Notes under the pieces: generated by a model | What the model saw: only the letters and a program-made list of their open reading frames with translations | Told to the model about the DNA's origin: nothing | The model's database searches: none | Assembly (NCBI RefSeq): GCF_958295425.1 | Contig: NC_081145.1 | Span: forward strand, 496,001 to 560,000 | From: Solea solea | Taxonomy: Eukaryota > Chordata > Actinopteri > Pleuronectiformes > Soleidae | DNA length: 64,000 bases | Reading direction: 5' to 3' | Part shown: in pieces, positions 10,656 through 23,000 of the stretch | Layout of the letters: each line of letters starts with the position of its first letter | Position numbering within the stretch: the stretch's first letter is position 1 | Program-made: the position numbers and the translations under genes

Positions 10656-11187
10656 CAGAGGTGGGTAGAGAAGCCAAAAAATGACTCAAATAAAAGTAGT
10701 TACTTTAAGATCATAATTACACAAACACAAATCATGCTGCTGCGCTCTACAGGAAGGGTCAGAGTAGACTCTACCTGCTGAGGAGAGTGCAGGGAGAACT
10801 CCTTAAGACCTTCTACGACTCAGTAGTGGCATCAGCCATCGACAGGAAGTGGCTGGACAGACTGATTAAAAAAGCCAGCTCTGTCCTTGGACCTCATGAC
10901 AACCCTTGTCATGTGACTCAACTGGCTGTATTTGATTGGCAATATTTTGTCAGCCATAGCCAACAGGGAGACATGGATCACATGTAATAAAAAAAAGATA
11001 TTAATAAATAAAGTAATGAGCGCCACTTAGCCAAATGGAACGGCGTAAAAGTACCGTTCTTTCTTCAGATATATACTCAAGTAAAAGTAAAAGTATGTTG
11101 TATGTGTAATGGCTTGTTACAATTTAGCCAAAAAGTTACTCAAGTATTTGTACCGGAGTAAATGTAGTGTAGTGGTACCTCACCTGG
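10656..11187. mobile_element. Non-autonomous hAT-like element interrupted by a LINE scrap
   Basis: The left end CAGAGGTGGGTAGAGAAGCC and right-hand ACTCAAGT / TACCTCACCTG resemble the inverted ends of a common fish hAT family rich in ACTCAAGTAAAAGTA. The middle (10735-10925) is a + strand LINE RT C-terminal piece (KGQSRLYLLRRV, TFYDSVVASAI), opposite in orientation to the LINE fragment on its left. Confidence 0.55.
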
Positions 11188-11218
11188 CCGTCTGGCCACC
11201 ACAGAAATCTCTGCAGGT

Positions 11219-11821
11219 TTGAGTCCTCTTCATCTACCCGAACTTGGTGAAACTTCCCCTCTCAGTCCCCCATACAAGCTAAAAGAAATATGTGCAATAG
11301 CTCATGAGCTTTTAGAGAAAAAACAAAAGAGAGCCAGATTCTCCGACCTGGTGTGTTTTATCGAAAAGCAAGCCTGCATTTTAAAAGATCCTGTCTTTGG
11401 AGACATCCTCGATGTTCCACCCAAAAGAGCCTCCTCGAAATGTCATACAGCAGACTCCCGACAATCAACCACCCAAAGAGGTAAAAGTAGTAACTTTGCC
11501 ACAACAATTGAAATGAGAGACTATAACACCACAGATGACACAAGAAATCAAAAGGCTGAAAACCTGTTTCCCAGTGGGTATAGTGGCAACTGCTGCATTT
11601 GCAATAAAGGAAAACATTTCTTTGACAAATGCAAAATGTTAACATCTCAACCCCACACGATCAAGGTTCAGCTCCTTTAAGACCATGGTATCCTTCGGAT
11701 GTTTAACCAATGGGCACATGAGCAAAACATGTAAAAGAAGAATGACATGCCAAATCTGCCAAGGAAAACACCCTAGCATGCTACACATTGAGAGACGCTC
11801 GTCTCTCATTGCGAAGATCAC
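11219..11821 (+). pseudogene. BEL/Pao gag fragment with zinc knuckles
   Basis: Open from 11219 to 11680, then continuing in another frame from 11685. It shows three Cys/His knuckles of the BEL gag type (CX2CX4HX4C variants) followed by HPSMLHIE. The single frameshift lies between the first and second knuckle, within KVQLL/KTMVSFG. Confidence 0.8.
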
Positions 11822-11870
11822 AAATTCATATAAAATCTCAGGAAACTGTGCGCTAAAGGAGGGTTTAAAC

Positions 11871-12258
11871 CAGGGGTCTCAAACTCAAATGACCTGTGGG
11901 CCACTGACAGTCTCGTCTGGTCAGTCGGGGGACAGTCAAGTAAAAAAAAAGCCCTACTTTTTGGGAAAAGCAACAGTTGCGGTGGACGTTATGAGCTCCT
12001 TTTTTTTATATGTACTCTATTGCCTCGTGTGAGCTTTCTATCTTTTACTTCTTCTGTCTTTTATCCATTATTCTGTACAGCACTTTGGTCCACTATGTTT
12101 GTTTTAAAGTGCTTTACAAATAAAGTTGGATTGGATTGGATAATTTCAAAATATAAGTGCTTGTTTTAAGATGCAACCATAAAAAGACATATTTATGATG
12201 CAAAATTAATCTATTCATTTAAAAATAAAAAACATATAGAAATGACTCGTTACCCCTG
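11871..12258. mobile_element. hAT-type MITE with 8-bp target duplication
   Basis: The ends are CAGGGGTCTCAAACTCAAAT (left) and ...TTACCCCTG (right), with inverted CAGGGGT. It is flanked on both sides by the identical 8-bp GTTTAAAC (11863-11870 and 12259-12266), as expected for hAT transposition. Its interior holds a LINE 3' tail (about 11985-12142) ending ATAAAGTTGGATTGGATTGG. It splits the BEL/Pao remnant. Confidence 0.88.
11985..12142 (+). mobile_element. LINE 3' end nested in the hAT element
   Basis: The sequence TTTAAAGTGCTTTACAAATA followed by AAGTTGGATTGGATTGGAT is the 3' UTR and short tandem tail of a CR1/L2-like LINE. Only about 150 bp is present, consistent with strong 5' truncation. 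Confidence 0.65.
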
Positions 12259-12704
12259 GTTTAAACTAACCAAATGGATTTGCAACAGCCGCATGGTCCT
12301 GGCCACTATCCCACATGAACACAGAGCCAAACAGATGAGAGAGCTTCATCTGGACAGAGAAAAACTACCGGTGGAGAGGGCTTTAGGTTTCGGCTTCCAG
12401 ATGGCCCACAAAACTACCAACCTTACCAAACGAGCAGTACTCTCCACCGTCAGCTACTGAGCTAGATGTGACCCGCTTGGTCTGGCGGCACCGTTTGTGC
12501 TCAAAGAAAAACAGATTCTTGAAGATCTCTTCCAGGCTAAATGTGGATGGGATACACCAATACCTCTGAATTCTCCAAACAATACAAAAAATGGCTGACT
12601 GAGCTGGATCAATTAAAATACTTCAAGGTCAGCAGATGCTTACAAACAGATTTTGGACAATAGAGTTGCATCACTTCTGCGATGCCAGAAGTGATTCAAC
12701 AGAA

Positions 12705-13718
12705 ATGACAGAAATTAGAAAATATTCACATTAAGATGCTGAAAAATGAGAGAAAGTACAAAATGTTCACATTAAGAAGCTGAAAAATAAGAGAAAGTAG
12801 AAAATGTTCACATTAAGAAGCTGAAAAATTAGAGAAAGTAGAAAATATTCACATTAAGAAGCTAAAAAAGGAGAGAAAGTAGAAAATATTCAAATTTAAG
12901 AAGCTGAAAAATGTCAGAAAGTAGAAAATATTCACATTTAAGAAGCTGAAAACTGTCAGAAAGTAGAAAATATTCACATGTAAGAAGCTGAAAAATGACA
13001 GAAAGAAGAAAATATTCACATTTAAGAAGCTGAAAAATGACAGAAATTAGAAAATATTCACATTTAAGAAGCTGAAAACTGTCAGAAAGTAGAAAATATT
13101 CACATTTAAGAAGCTGAAAAATGTCACAAAGTAGAAAATATTCAAATTTAAGAAGCTGAAAAATGTCAGAAAGTAGAAAATATTCACATTTAAGAAGCTG
13201 AAAACTGTCAGAAAGTAGAAAATATTCACATGTAAGAAGCTGAAAAATGACAGAAAGAAGAAAATATTCACATTTAAGAAGCTGAAAAATGACAGAAAGT
13301 AGAAAATATTCACATTTAAGAAGCTGAAAAATGTCACAAAGTAGAAAATATTCAAATTTAAGAAGATGACAAATGACAGAAAGTAGAAAATATTCACATT
13401 AAGAAGGTGAAAAATGACAGAAATTAGAAAAAAAAAATCACATTTAAGAAGCTGAAAAATGACAGAAATTAGAAAAATGTTCACATTTAAGAAGCTGAAA
13501 AATGTCAGAAAGTAGAAAATATTCACAATAAGGTGAAAAATGATAGAAATTAGAAAAATGTTCACATTTAAGAAGTTGAAAAATGGAAGAAAGTAGAAAA
13601 TATTCACATGAAGAAGCTGAAAAATAACAGAAATTAGAAAAATGTTTACATATAAGAAGTTGAAAAATGGAAGAAAGTAGAAAATATTCACATTAAGATT
13701 CTGAAAATTACAAAAAGT
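12705..13718. repeat. 42-bp minisatellite, left part
   Basis: About 25 copies of a roughly 42-bp unit built from AGAAGCTGAAAAATGACAGA plus AAGTAGAAAATATTCACATT (38-42 bp with indels). The - strand frames stay open (FLNVNIFYFL repeats), but this follows from the repeat. The array resumes at 14433 after the LTR/SINE insertion. Confidence 0.9.
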
Positions 13719-13723
13719 ACAAC

Positions 13724-14427
13724 TGTTACGGGGCCACACGGTGGTGTAGTGGTTAGCACTCTCGCCTTGCAGCGAGAAGACCCGGGTTCGAGCCCCGGTT
13801 GGAACAAGGGCCTTTCTGCATGGGGTTTGCATGTTCTCCCCGTGTGTGCGTGGGTTCTCTCTGGGTACTCCGGCTTCCTCCCACAGTCCAAAAACATGCA
13901 ATGTGGGGATAGGTAAATTGGACACTCCAAATTGACCATAGGAGTGAGTGTGAGAGTGAATGGTTGTTTGTCTCTATCTGTGTGTGGCCCTGCGATGGAC
14001 TGGCGAACTGTCCAGGGTGTACCCCGCCTATCGCCCGATGTAGCTGAGATTGGCACAGCACCCCCCGCGACCCTCTGGTTGAGGATAAAGCGGTAGATGA
14101 TGACTGACTGACAACTGTTACGACCAAGCCTAGGGGAAAACCTGATCACAACATGCATAATGAGACTCCCTCTTCTCAACTCCCAAGAAACCACCAGCAA
14201 CAAGTCAAAGCAAACCATTTTTAAAGGTTTATTAAAATCAAGCACAACACGTCTACTGGCAGTCTGGCTGTGAGTGGTTTGAGGAAGTCTCCTGCAGCTG
14301 GGAAGTTCAGGCCTCTTATTCAGATTCCTTCCAGGCAGGACCAATCAGCTCCCAGGATCCACCTAGACTCACTCACACAGACACATACACACTGGGAAAC
14401 AGCAGTCCCGGCCCTGGGGTCGTAACA
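13724..14427 (-). mobile_element. Solo LTR (Gypsy-like) carrying a SINE
   Basis: The LTR begins TGTTACGACC and ends GGTCGTAACA, perfect 10-bp inverted ends starting TG and ending CA. It is flanked by a 5-bp duplication ACAAC (13719-13723 and 14428-14432). The LTR pieces are 13724-13730 plus 14123-14427 (about 312 bp). On the - strand it has AATAAA, so it probably reads that way. The SINE entered within the first 7 bp. No internal retroviral genes are present. Confidence 0.8.
13731..14110 (+). mobile_element. tRNA-derived SINE with 12-bp target duplication
   Basis: It starts GGGGCCACACGGTGGTGTAG. The A-box-like TAGTGGTTAGCACT and B-box-like GGGTTCGAGCC mark a tRNA-related pol III head, followed by a long fixed body (CTCCGGCTTCCTCCCACAGT, GACTGGCGAACTGTCC) and a TGACTGACTGAC tail. 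The 12-bp ACAACTGTTACG occurs directly on both sides (13719-13730 and 14111-14122), so both insertion edges are exact. Confidence 0.85.
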
Positions 14428-14432
14428 ACAAC

Positions 14433-15290
14433 ATATTCACATTTAAGAAGCTGAAAAATGAGTGAAAGCACAAAATATTAACATTAAGAAGCTGAAAAAT
14501 GAGAGAAAGTAGAAAATATTCACATTAAGAAGCTGAAAAATGAGAGAAAGTAGAAAATATTCACATTAAGAAGCTGAAAAATGAGAGAAAGTAGAAAATA
14601 TTCACAATAAGAAGCTGAAAAATGTCAGAAAGTAGAACATATTCACATTTAAGAAGCTGGAAATGAGAGAAAGTAGAAAATGTTCACATTAAGAAGCTGA
14701 AAATGAATATATTTACATTTAAGAAGCTGAAAATGACGCAAAGTAGAAAATATTCACATGTAAGAAGCTGAAAAATGACAGAAAGTAGAAACTATTCCCA
14801 TGTAAGAAGCTGAAAAATGACAGAAAGTAGAAAATATTCACATTAAGAAGCTGAAAAATGTCAGAAAGTAGAAAATATTCACATTAAGAAGGTGAACAAT
14901 GAAAGAAAGTATAAAAATGTTCACATTTAAGAAGCTGAAAAATGGAATAAAGTAGAAAATATTCACAATAAGAAGCTGAAAAATGGAAGAAAGTAGAAAT
15001 TATTCACATTTGTTTAAGAATCTGAAAAAAATAGAGAAAGTAGAAAATATTCACATTAAGAAGCTGAAAAATTAGAGAAAGTAGAAAATATTCACATTAA
15101 GAATCTGAAAAATGTCAGAAAATAGAAAATATTCACATTTAAGAAACTGAAAATATTCACATTTAAGAAACTGAAAATATTCACATTTAAGAAACTGAAA
15201 ATATTCACATTTATTTCAGAAGCTGAATAATGAGAGAAAGTAGAACATATTCACATTTAAGAAGCTGAAAAATCACACAAACTGGTTTCA
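14433..15290. repeat. 42-bp minisatellite, right part
   Basis: It continues the same unit (AGAAGCTGAAAAATGAGAGA...) after the LTR/SINE insertion, and decays near 15130-15210 into a shorter AAGAAACTGAAAATATTCAC unit. Confidence 0.9.
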
Positions 15291-15811
15291 TCACTTAAAA
15301 AAACCCACTCAGATTAATCGATTATCAAAATGTGTTTTGTCCACCGCTTTCTTTCCCTTTCTTCTTTTCAAACACAGACTTCCTGTGAATGTGAAGTGCA
15401 AATTGAGGTCATGTGATTGGACCACGCAGCGGGTCATGGGAAGGCTGAGTTTCTTGATGATTGTGGAGAAGCTGCTGGTTTGACGCCCAGGCCTCGTGAG
15501 ATTCCTCTAACTCATAACTCAGTGTGACTGTGAAGTAGCACTTGAGGACGTCGACCACACACTCAGCAACACAATCCAAATCTGCCAACACGTCACAAAG
15601 CCACGGTTCTCCCTGTTTTAGGGTTTTTTCTAATCTCCTCATCACATGTGCCAGAAGCTTCCCGCAGAATTAAACAAGGATCAAACTCTGCATCAGAAGA
15701 AAAGAACCATTAAAGGCTCTGACTGAGCGATCGCTGAAGAAAAGGAAACGCACGAATACAGATGAGCGAGGGAGCTGAAGTGTTGTTCCAAAAGATTAAA
15801 GTGATAGTTGA
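15291..15811. other. No gene recognised
   Basis: Non-repetitive sequence without convincing coding signal. A short open frame (15409-15645, - strand) shows no family motif I know. Confidence 0.4.
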
Positions 15812-16033
15812 GAGTCCAGAGAGAAAATGAGTGATTTTAACATCACACACACAGGAGTTGTTGATCCACTGCTGCCTCCATCACTAAGTTCAAATGTCTG
15901 GTTTTGTCACTTCATTGTTTGAAATCCAACGTTCAGATTTACCTCAGTGACACAAAGTGACCACAGGAGGCAGCAGAGGACCAGCAGCTAAAATCACTGG
16001 TTTTCTCTATGGGCTTTGTTGTGAGAGAGTGAA
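15812..16033. mobile_element. MITE-like family copy A
   Basis: It reads AGAGAAAATGAGTGATTTTA, then AGTTGTTGATCCACTGCTGC, CTCAGTGACACAAAGTGACC, and ends AAAATCACTGGTTTTCTCTA with GGGCTTTG. The two ends are inverted copies of each other. The outermost ACTCACTCTCCCACA part is worn here. Confidence 0.7.
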
Positions 16034-16299
16034 GCTGAAGAGAAGAGAAGACAGGAGGAGAGGAGAACTTTTCTTTTTTTTACCTTTGACCGATCCTTTA
16101 ATAATCAAAATTAATTACAAAATTTCTTCATGCCCAAATAACAAAAGAAAAAACAAAATCAAATAAAATAGCATGCCATAATTAAAAAAATGAAAGACCA
16201 ATGATTGCTGTACTACTGAACATTAAACATTTCCATATTCCCAAATAGAAACAAATTCTTCCAAATTAGAGATCAATTTGTGATAGGTGAACGCAATTT

Positions 16300-17335
16300 T
16301 CAGTCGACCAGTTATCAGACCACTGAAGATCCGCAGAGCGTTTCTCAATGGGAGGATTGTACAGGGACCTCCAGCTGCAACACACCCGACCACTTCGACT
16401 CCCTAACTCCAGCCAATAGCGCTCTGTTTAAAATAAAATCACTGTGATTTCATACAATGCTTTCTTGGTTGTCTTTGAGAAGAAAAAAACCTCGTCTTTG
16501 CTTCCATCTATTCCAAAAATCAGAGAATAAATCACAAAAAGCTTTGTCGCAACCGGACATTAAAGTGCCAGTGAGGGCTCTGTTGAATATGGGTTTGTAG
16601 ATAAAAACCTGTTATCACTAGATGATGATCTGAAAAACCAACAGGTAATATTGAAGCTTTAAATATACGATTGGTATATGTTTTATTGACATAAATTCTG
16701 TCTAATCTTGCAACGTTCACATTTCCTTCAGCAGCGTTAACCCAGGTATACTGTCTTACTGTTGGGTTAGAATGTCTCCACACATCTACAAGGTCATTCT
16801 CTCTAATGATGTTTAAAAGAAGAGAGGCAGATGGTGGATGAGATTGTATGATGTGTTGTGCAATTCCAATCTCCTCCTAAAACTAATACTGAGCTGTTAC
16901 TCAGTTGTTTAAGTTTATTTTCAAGTTTTTTAAATAAACTTAAATGACCAGAAACTGAGTTGGGAGCATACACATTAATAAAGACAAAGGGTGTCTCTCT
17001 AATGGTTGCTTGAACTATTTGGATCCTGCCTTGTTCAACAATGCAGTGGGAGATGTTAGTGGGTTGAATGTGTTGTGAGAATAACACTGAGGCTGATGCT
17101 ATGATTAAGAAAAACTCAAACTCATTCTCAACTGAACTATGTGTTTCTTGAAGAAACAAAATATGAATATTTTTTTATTGCACAGTTCAGTTATGACTGA
17201 TTGTTTTTCCCTGCTCCTCCCCACATTCATATTCAGGCTTCCTATTCGTAAGCCTTTCATAAAAAAGAGGGAGAAAAGGAAGAGGACGGTAAAATTGATC
17301 CAGCAGGAAAACACCTTCATGTTCATGTTTAACAA
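16300..17335 (-). pseudogene. Tx1 LINE ORF2 endonuclease remnant
   Basis: The start GLRIGSLNMNVGRSREKQ is followed by FLQETHS (catalytic Glu), FVFINVYAPN, VLVLGGDWNCT (Asp), ARLDRIYVN and GFSDHHLVI (catalytic His). At least three frameshifts separate these motifs. The frame decays after 16500 within FWNRWKQRRGFF. Confidence 0.8.
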
Positions 17336-18322
17336 CAGGACCCTTTCCTCTTATGTCTTTGCTTAGTTTTGCAAGAATTATTTTCAACCTGAATCTCTTT
17401 TTCTCTCTTTTTTTTGCTTAGTTCTTCATATCCGACCATTTTCCTGATTTTCATCACAGAGTTTATGAAGCCCTCTACATTAGGAAAAATGTCTGTGATT
17501 TCTATTGCTTGCCTGTAATATGTTGCATCTAGAAAATCGTTGATCTCATTTACTGAATATAGTTGGTTCTCTTCATCCTGTGATACGTTGTCTGAGAATT
17601 GTGACAAACATGTCATCGTCCTCATTAAGACTTCCTTCAAAGTCAGGTTCTGAACCTGTGCCTCATCGTGTTCCTGTTCATCTCTGTCCTTCTGTCCACT
17701 GTCATTACGATCAGCCTGATCTTCACTGTTAGCAGCATAACACACATTTTGTTCTGTTGCTTTTCTTTTAGCACTGAGCTGCACGTCCCTAGTTACGGGG
17801 TCACCTGCTGTCTGCTCCTGTGCCGGTTGCGCTGATCGCCACGGTGCAGGTCGTGGCGGTGTTTGCGGCACTGGCTGCTGCACCGTTTGCGGGATATCAA
17901 GGTTATCAGCGTCTTTTTCAGGCGAGGACTCACCTGGTGTCCCCGCCTCAGTCTGTCTGTGTGGACGAAACAAGCGTTTGTGGCCAACATCACCACATTC
18001 AAAACACTTAAGGCTGCCAGAGCTCTCGTAAACAGTGTAAAAACCATTCTCATGTTTTACTTTAAATGACACCTCCGTAATTTAGAAACATGAGAGCTTG
18101 TCTCTGCAGGGATTGAACATGTTGAATTCTGGAGTCTTTACAGCTCAGACCAACTGTTCGAAAACCACCAGCAAACTTTCCATAGCGACTCAGTTCTTTC
18201 TCTATGATTTCATTTGGGATGAACAACCGTCCGGTGTTCCCCCGTTCATCCCAGACCATTCGAACATTGTCTAATGCAACAACAAGCGGGCAACAGTCGC
18301 ACGTTGCCTCAGGTGCCGACAC
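17329..18322 (-). pseudogene. Tx1 LINE ORF1 (nucleic-acid-binding) remnant
   Basis: Two overlapping frames (18062-18322 and 17329-18072) together give the typical ORF1: a N-terminal region ending FRTVGLSCKDSRIQHVQSLQ, KVKHENGFYTVYES, one CCHC-like knuckle (CFECGDVGHKRLFRPH, last Cys changed), then a low-complexity Pro/Gln/Asp-rich tail. Confidence 0.75.
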
Positions 18323-20066
18323 AGTGGAGAGTCGACTTACAACGCTATTCCCATCTCGAGGCCGCAGCGGCCATGTTATCAGGCTCAGCAGTGCTTCAGC
18401 ATATGGACATCGGGCACAAGGAGAAGAAGGTGAGATGGATATTTACCCCGTATTGCCATTCTAGCTAGAATATTTTGGGTATTCATGGTATTCCTCACAC
18501 CAGTGCTCCTGATAGTGGGCCTGGCACAAGCAGCACAAGCAGCACAAGTGGTCCTGATGAAGTCTGCCTTGCAAGACATAATGGAACAAGCAGTCTTGAT
18601 GAGGACAACTACTCTTCTTATTTAACACTCGTTGCTACTATTTCTGATGATAGTTCTGAGGATGAAAGATTACAGCAGGCAATAATTGCCAGTATGGAGA
18701 GTCACATGTGATTAGTGCACACAGATTATGAGTTTGAGAAATAAGGATTATAAGGATAATTTGATCACTGATATACTGTTTAGTCCTTACACGATGTTAT
18801 GATATGGGTAATTGAACAATTAATGGCTTAAACATGGGCTAGTTTTATTACTTTAGGAAAAAAGTTTTTTAAAATAATTGCTTGGTCATTATGTTTTATG
18901 TTTTTTCATAGTGTTCAATGTTCCAGTTAAGAAGATACTGCTGGAACTGGCCAGCAAAATTAATGTAAATCAGCAGTGCCGATTTAACATAAATAGATCT
19001 GCTGTCTGTGAGGGAGCCATTCGAGGATTCAAGAGGCTGTCCTATGAGCCCAACCTGATGATGTCTGTAAAATTCTCCGATGACATGGGCAAAAATGAGG
19101 AAGGAGTTGATTTAGGAGGTCCAAGGAGGGAATTCTTAAGGCTCCTAATAGAGAGCATTGCAAAGCCCCCCATGTTTGAGGGAAAAGAAAACAGCAAAAA
19201 CTTTGCTCTCAACAGTACCGGTACTGATCTCCTTTTTAAAAAAGAAATAATAATAATGAAGCCATTTTCATCTATTGTGACTTTTACATGCAACTTTTTG
19301 GTTTTTGGACTGATTTCTAATTTAAATTAGTACAATAAACTTTGATTTCATCAGTAAGTCTTAATGTTTTTTTGCATTATTTCCTCTTATTCTGTTGTTT
19401 TGCAGATCTAAGAGAGGACTGGTACTACATAGCAGGCAGTGCCATCGCGATAAGTTGGTACATGGTGGTCCACCACCAAGCTTCCTTCCCCAGTAGTATT
19501 TTCTTTACTGGTTGATGTTTCAGCAAATCCAGTCCTAGAAGACATAGCTGATGCAGACCTCTTGGAAAAAGTCAAAAAGGTCAGTTGCAACTCTTTTTTC
19601 CACAATGACAGGAACTACAGGTCGACTCTAGTGTGGCTCAATGCTGAACTCCTGTATTCCATGTTGTAGTTTGAATTATGCCACACATTTGGTCATTAAA
19701 GTGTTTTTTATTTATTTTTTATTTTTAAATAACTGGCATTACAGTGTCACAGTGAAAGCCTGCACTGTGGTGAACTGGTGGGGAACACTAGAAAATCAGT
19801 GATACAGACCTCCAGTATCTGAGATCTTTTAATTAGTAGTTAGAGTTGTCATGGTTGCCTCTCACTATTCTCTTTCATGCACAGTCACTCACTTTATGAG
19901 GTGTGCCTGATCAAGGGAGATTTTCTTAATGTATGTGCCATATAGTGTTAATTTATTATTACTGATGTTTTCACTAAAGGGTTAGCCCTTGCCAATAAGT
20001 TATTAACTAATAACTAGCTTCTGTAACAAGTCAATATGCTGCTTCTTGTGATGCCAGGTATCTGAA

Positions 20067-23000
20067 CGATAGATAGATAGATAGATACTTTATTCATCTC
20101 ACAGAGAAATTCACAGTTCAGCAGCTCCAGAATATGTTACAAAATAGAAACATAAGAGGCATGCAAGTCTATGTACAGTCTAAATATAAACTGAAACATA
20201 TGTATAAAAAAAAGAAAAAAGAAAAAATATATAAAAAATATAAAGACGTTTAAAAAGAATGAGATGAACCTGTACATGTGTGCTTGTATGTGTCATGTAT
20301 GATGCAGGTTGAAGAGTCTGATGGCATGGTGGAGGAATGATCTCCTCAGTCTTTCTGTGGAGCAGGACATTGACAGCAGTCTGTCACTGAAGCTGCTCCT
20401 CTGTCTGTGTATGGTGCTGTGTAGTGGATGGTGTGGATTGTCTATGATGGACAGGAGCCTGTTGAGTGTGCGTCGCTCAGCTATGGATGTCAGACTGTCC
20501 AGTTCTGTGCCTACAACAGAGCCTGCCATCCTTATTAGTTTGTCCAGGCGTGAAGTGTCCTTCTTGAGGCTGCCCCCCCAGCACACCACTGAGTACAGGA
20601 GGGCACTCGCTACCACAGACTGGTAGAAGGTCTGTAGTAGCTTCCTGCAGACGTTGAAGGATGCCAGCCTTCTAAGGAAGTACAGACGACTCTGTCCTTT
20701 CCTGCACAGAGCATCTGTGTTGGTGGTCCAGTCCAGCCTGTCATCCAGCTGTACTCTCAGGTATTTGTAGGTGTGCACCACCTCCACACAGTCCCCTTTG
20801 ATGAGAACTGGTTCTTGGTCTTGGCGGTGTTTAGGAGCAGATGATTGCTGTCACACCATTTCACAAAGTCCTGGATAAGCTCCCTGTACTCCTCCTCCTT
20901 TCCGCTCCTGATACAGCCAACAATGGCTGTGTCGTCCGCAAATCTCTGCACATGGTAGAGCTCTGAGTTGTGCTGAAAGTCAGACGTGTACAGGGTAAAC
21001 AAGACAGGAGAGAGCACAGTCCCCTGCGGCGCTCCCGTGTTGCTGACCACCGTGTCAGACCTGCATTCCCCCAGTCTCACATACTGAGGTCGGCCGGTCA
21101 GGTAGTCACTTATCCAGGCAACTAGGTTTGAACCCACTCCCATCCCAGACAGTTTGTCCCTCAGGAGCAGAGGCTGGATGGTGTTGAAGGCGTAACATGT
21201 AACTCTGTCCAGGTGAGAGAAAGATCGGTGTAGCAGAAGGATGATGGCATCTTCCACTCCCACCTTTTCCCGGTAAGCAAACTGTATGGGGTCAAGGGCG
21301 TGGCAGGTCTGTGGCCTGAGGTGATGAAGCACCAGTCGTTCCATGGTCTTCATCACGTGCGACGTCAGGGCCACAGATCTGAAGTCGTTCATCTCTCAAG
21401 GATGGGGTTTCTTTGGGACTGGGATGATGCACGATGTCTTCCACTGCTGGGGAACCCTCCCCAGTCCCAAGCTCAGGTTGAAGATGTGCTGAAGGGGGTG
21501 ACCCAGTTCCCACACGCAGGCCTTCAGTAGTCGAGGCCACACTCCATTTGGACCTGCAGCTTTGTTAGGGCGCAGCCTCCTCAGCTCTCCATAAACCTGA
21601 GCTGCTGTGATCGTGGGTGGTGTGGTGGGGGGTTGGGAGTTGTCCTCATCTGTGTTTGTGGAGGCTTGTGTGAGTTGGGGGGTGAGGTGAGGGATGAGGG
21701 CAGCTGCATTCAGATGTGTGAATGGGATGGGGTAATCACACCTGTTAAAGAACTGGTTTAACTGGTTTGTTCCCACATTGCTCTCCATGGGGGGTTTCCT
21801 CTTGGAGCTGCAGCCAGTGATTGTCTTCATGCCCTCCTACACCTCCCTCATGTTGTTTTCCTGCATCTTTTGTTCTATCTTCCTCCTGTACTGCTCCTTC
21901 GCCACTCTGAGCTGGACTATGAGTTCCTTCTGTATCCGCTTGAGCTCCTGGGTGTCACCATCCTTGAAGGCCATCTTTTTCTGGTTCAGAAGACCATTGA
22001 TGTTGCTTGTAATCCAGGGCTTGTTGTTGGCAAAGCAGCGTACAGTTCTTACTGGAACAACAATGTCCATACAGAAGTTGATATACTCAGTTGTGCAGTC
22101 AACCACCGCCTCAATGTTCTCATTGTGGGATCCATGCAAAGCATCCCAGTCTGTGGTCTCAAAGCAGTCCTGTAGGGCCAGTTCAGCCTCAGGAGACCAC
22201 TTCCTCCTCACTCTTTGGATATAGTGAGGTTTTAACAGGACCAGATAGTGGTCATCTTTCCCCAGTGCAGGCAGGGGGGTGGCTGTGTATGCATCCTTCA
22301 CGTTTGCATACATCAGATCTAAAGTCCTATTCCCCCTGGTGTTACAGTCCACGTACTGGTGGAAAGCAGTCAGTATTTTGTCCAGAGTAACATGATTAAA
22401 GTCCCCAGAGTTTAACACAAGAGCCTCTGGATGCTGTGTTTGTAGTTTAGCCACAGCGCTGTGGATGACGTCACACGCAGCCTCCGCGTCAGCCCGTGGA
22501 GGAATGTAAACAATGACAACAATGGCGTGGCTAAACTCTCTGGGCAGGTAATATGGTCTTAAACTTACCACCAGGAGTTCAACGTCCCTGTAGCAGGTGG
22601 AAATTTTAATCCTCACATGTCCAGAATTGCACCTGCGTTTGTTTACATACAGCGCGAGTCCCCCTCCTTTGCGCTTTCCACAGGCTCTTGTGTCCCTGTC
22701 CGGGACTGTGCTGAACTCCGGTAGCTCCACGTTAGCGTCTGGGATGCTGTCCGTTAGCCACGTTTTAGTTAGGCACAGTAAACTGCACTCCCTGTAGATC
22801 TTGAGATTCTTTGTCAGCGCAGCCAGTTTGTCGATCTTATTTGGTAGTGAGTTCACATTCCCCATGATCATAGAAGGTACCGGAGGCTTGAATCTCCATT
22901 TCTTAGCTAGCTGCCTAGCTTTTAGCCTAGCGCCGGCTCTGCAGCCTCGGTACGGCTTCCTCACGTCCACAGGTAAACACGGAGCCACACCGATGCGGGA

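Larger units (their letters stand above)
11219..12660 (+). mobile_element. BEL/Pao LTR retrotransposon remnant
   Basis: No LTRs were found. The gag part has ELLEKKQKRARFSDLVCFIE and cysteine/histidine knuckles (CCICNKGKHFFDKC, then CFGCLTNGHMSKTC and CQICQGKH across a frameshift near 11680). After the hAT insertion, reverse-transcriptase pieces follow: FKLTKWICNSRMVLATIP, DREKLPVERALG, and DPLGLAAPFVLKEKQILE. This order is that of BEL/Pao gag-pol with large internal losses. The element is dead. Confidence 0.8.
16190..18330 (-). mobile_element. Tx1-clade LINE, copy A (3'-truncated, decayed)
   Basis: ORF1 (about 17400-18322) has LFIPNEIIEKELSRYGKFAG followed, after a frameshift near 18065, by the zinc knuckle CFECGDVGHKRL. 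ORF2 begins near 17335 with an endonuclease. The ORF1-then-ORF2 order, the ORF1 start and the endonuclease type match Tx1-like LINEs. The RT domain is missing, so most of ORF2 is lost. Confidence 0.8.

Noticed and set aside
13047..13925. 292-codon hydrophobic frame that looks like a membrane protein
   Set aside because: It is the reverse reading of the 42-bp minisatellite (FLNVNIFYFL repeats) running into a SINE.
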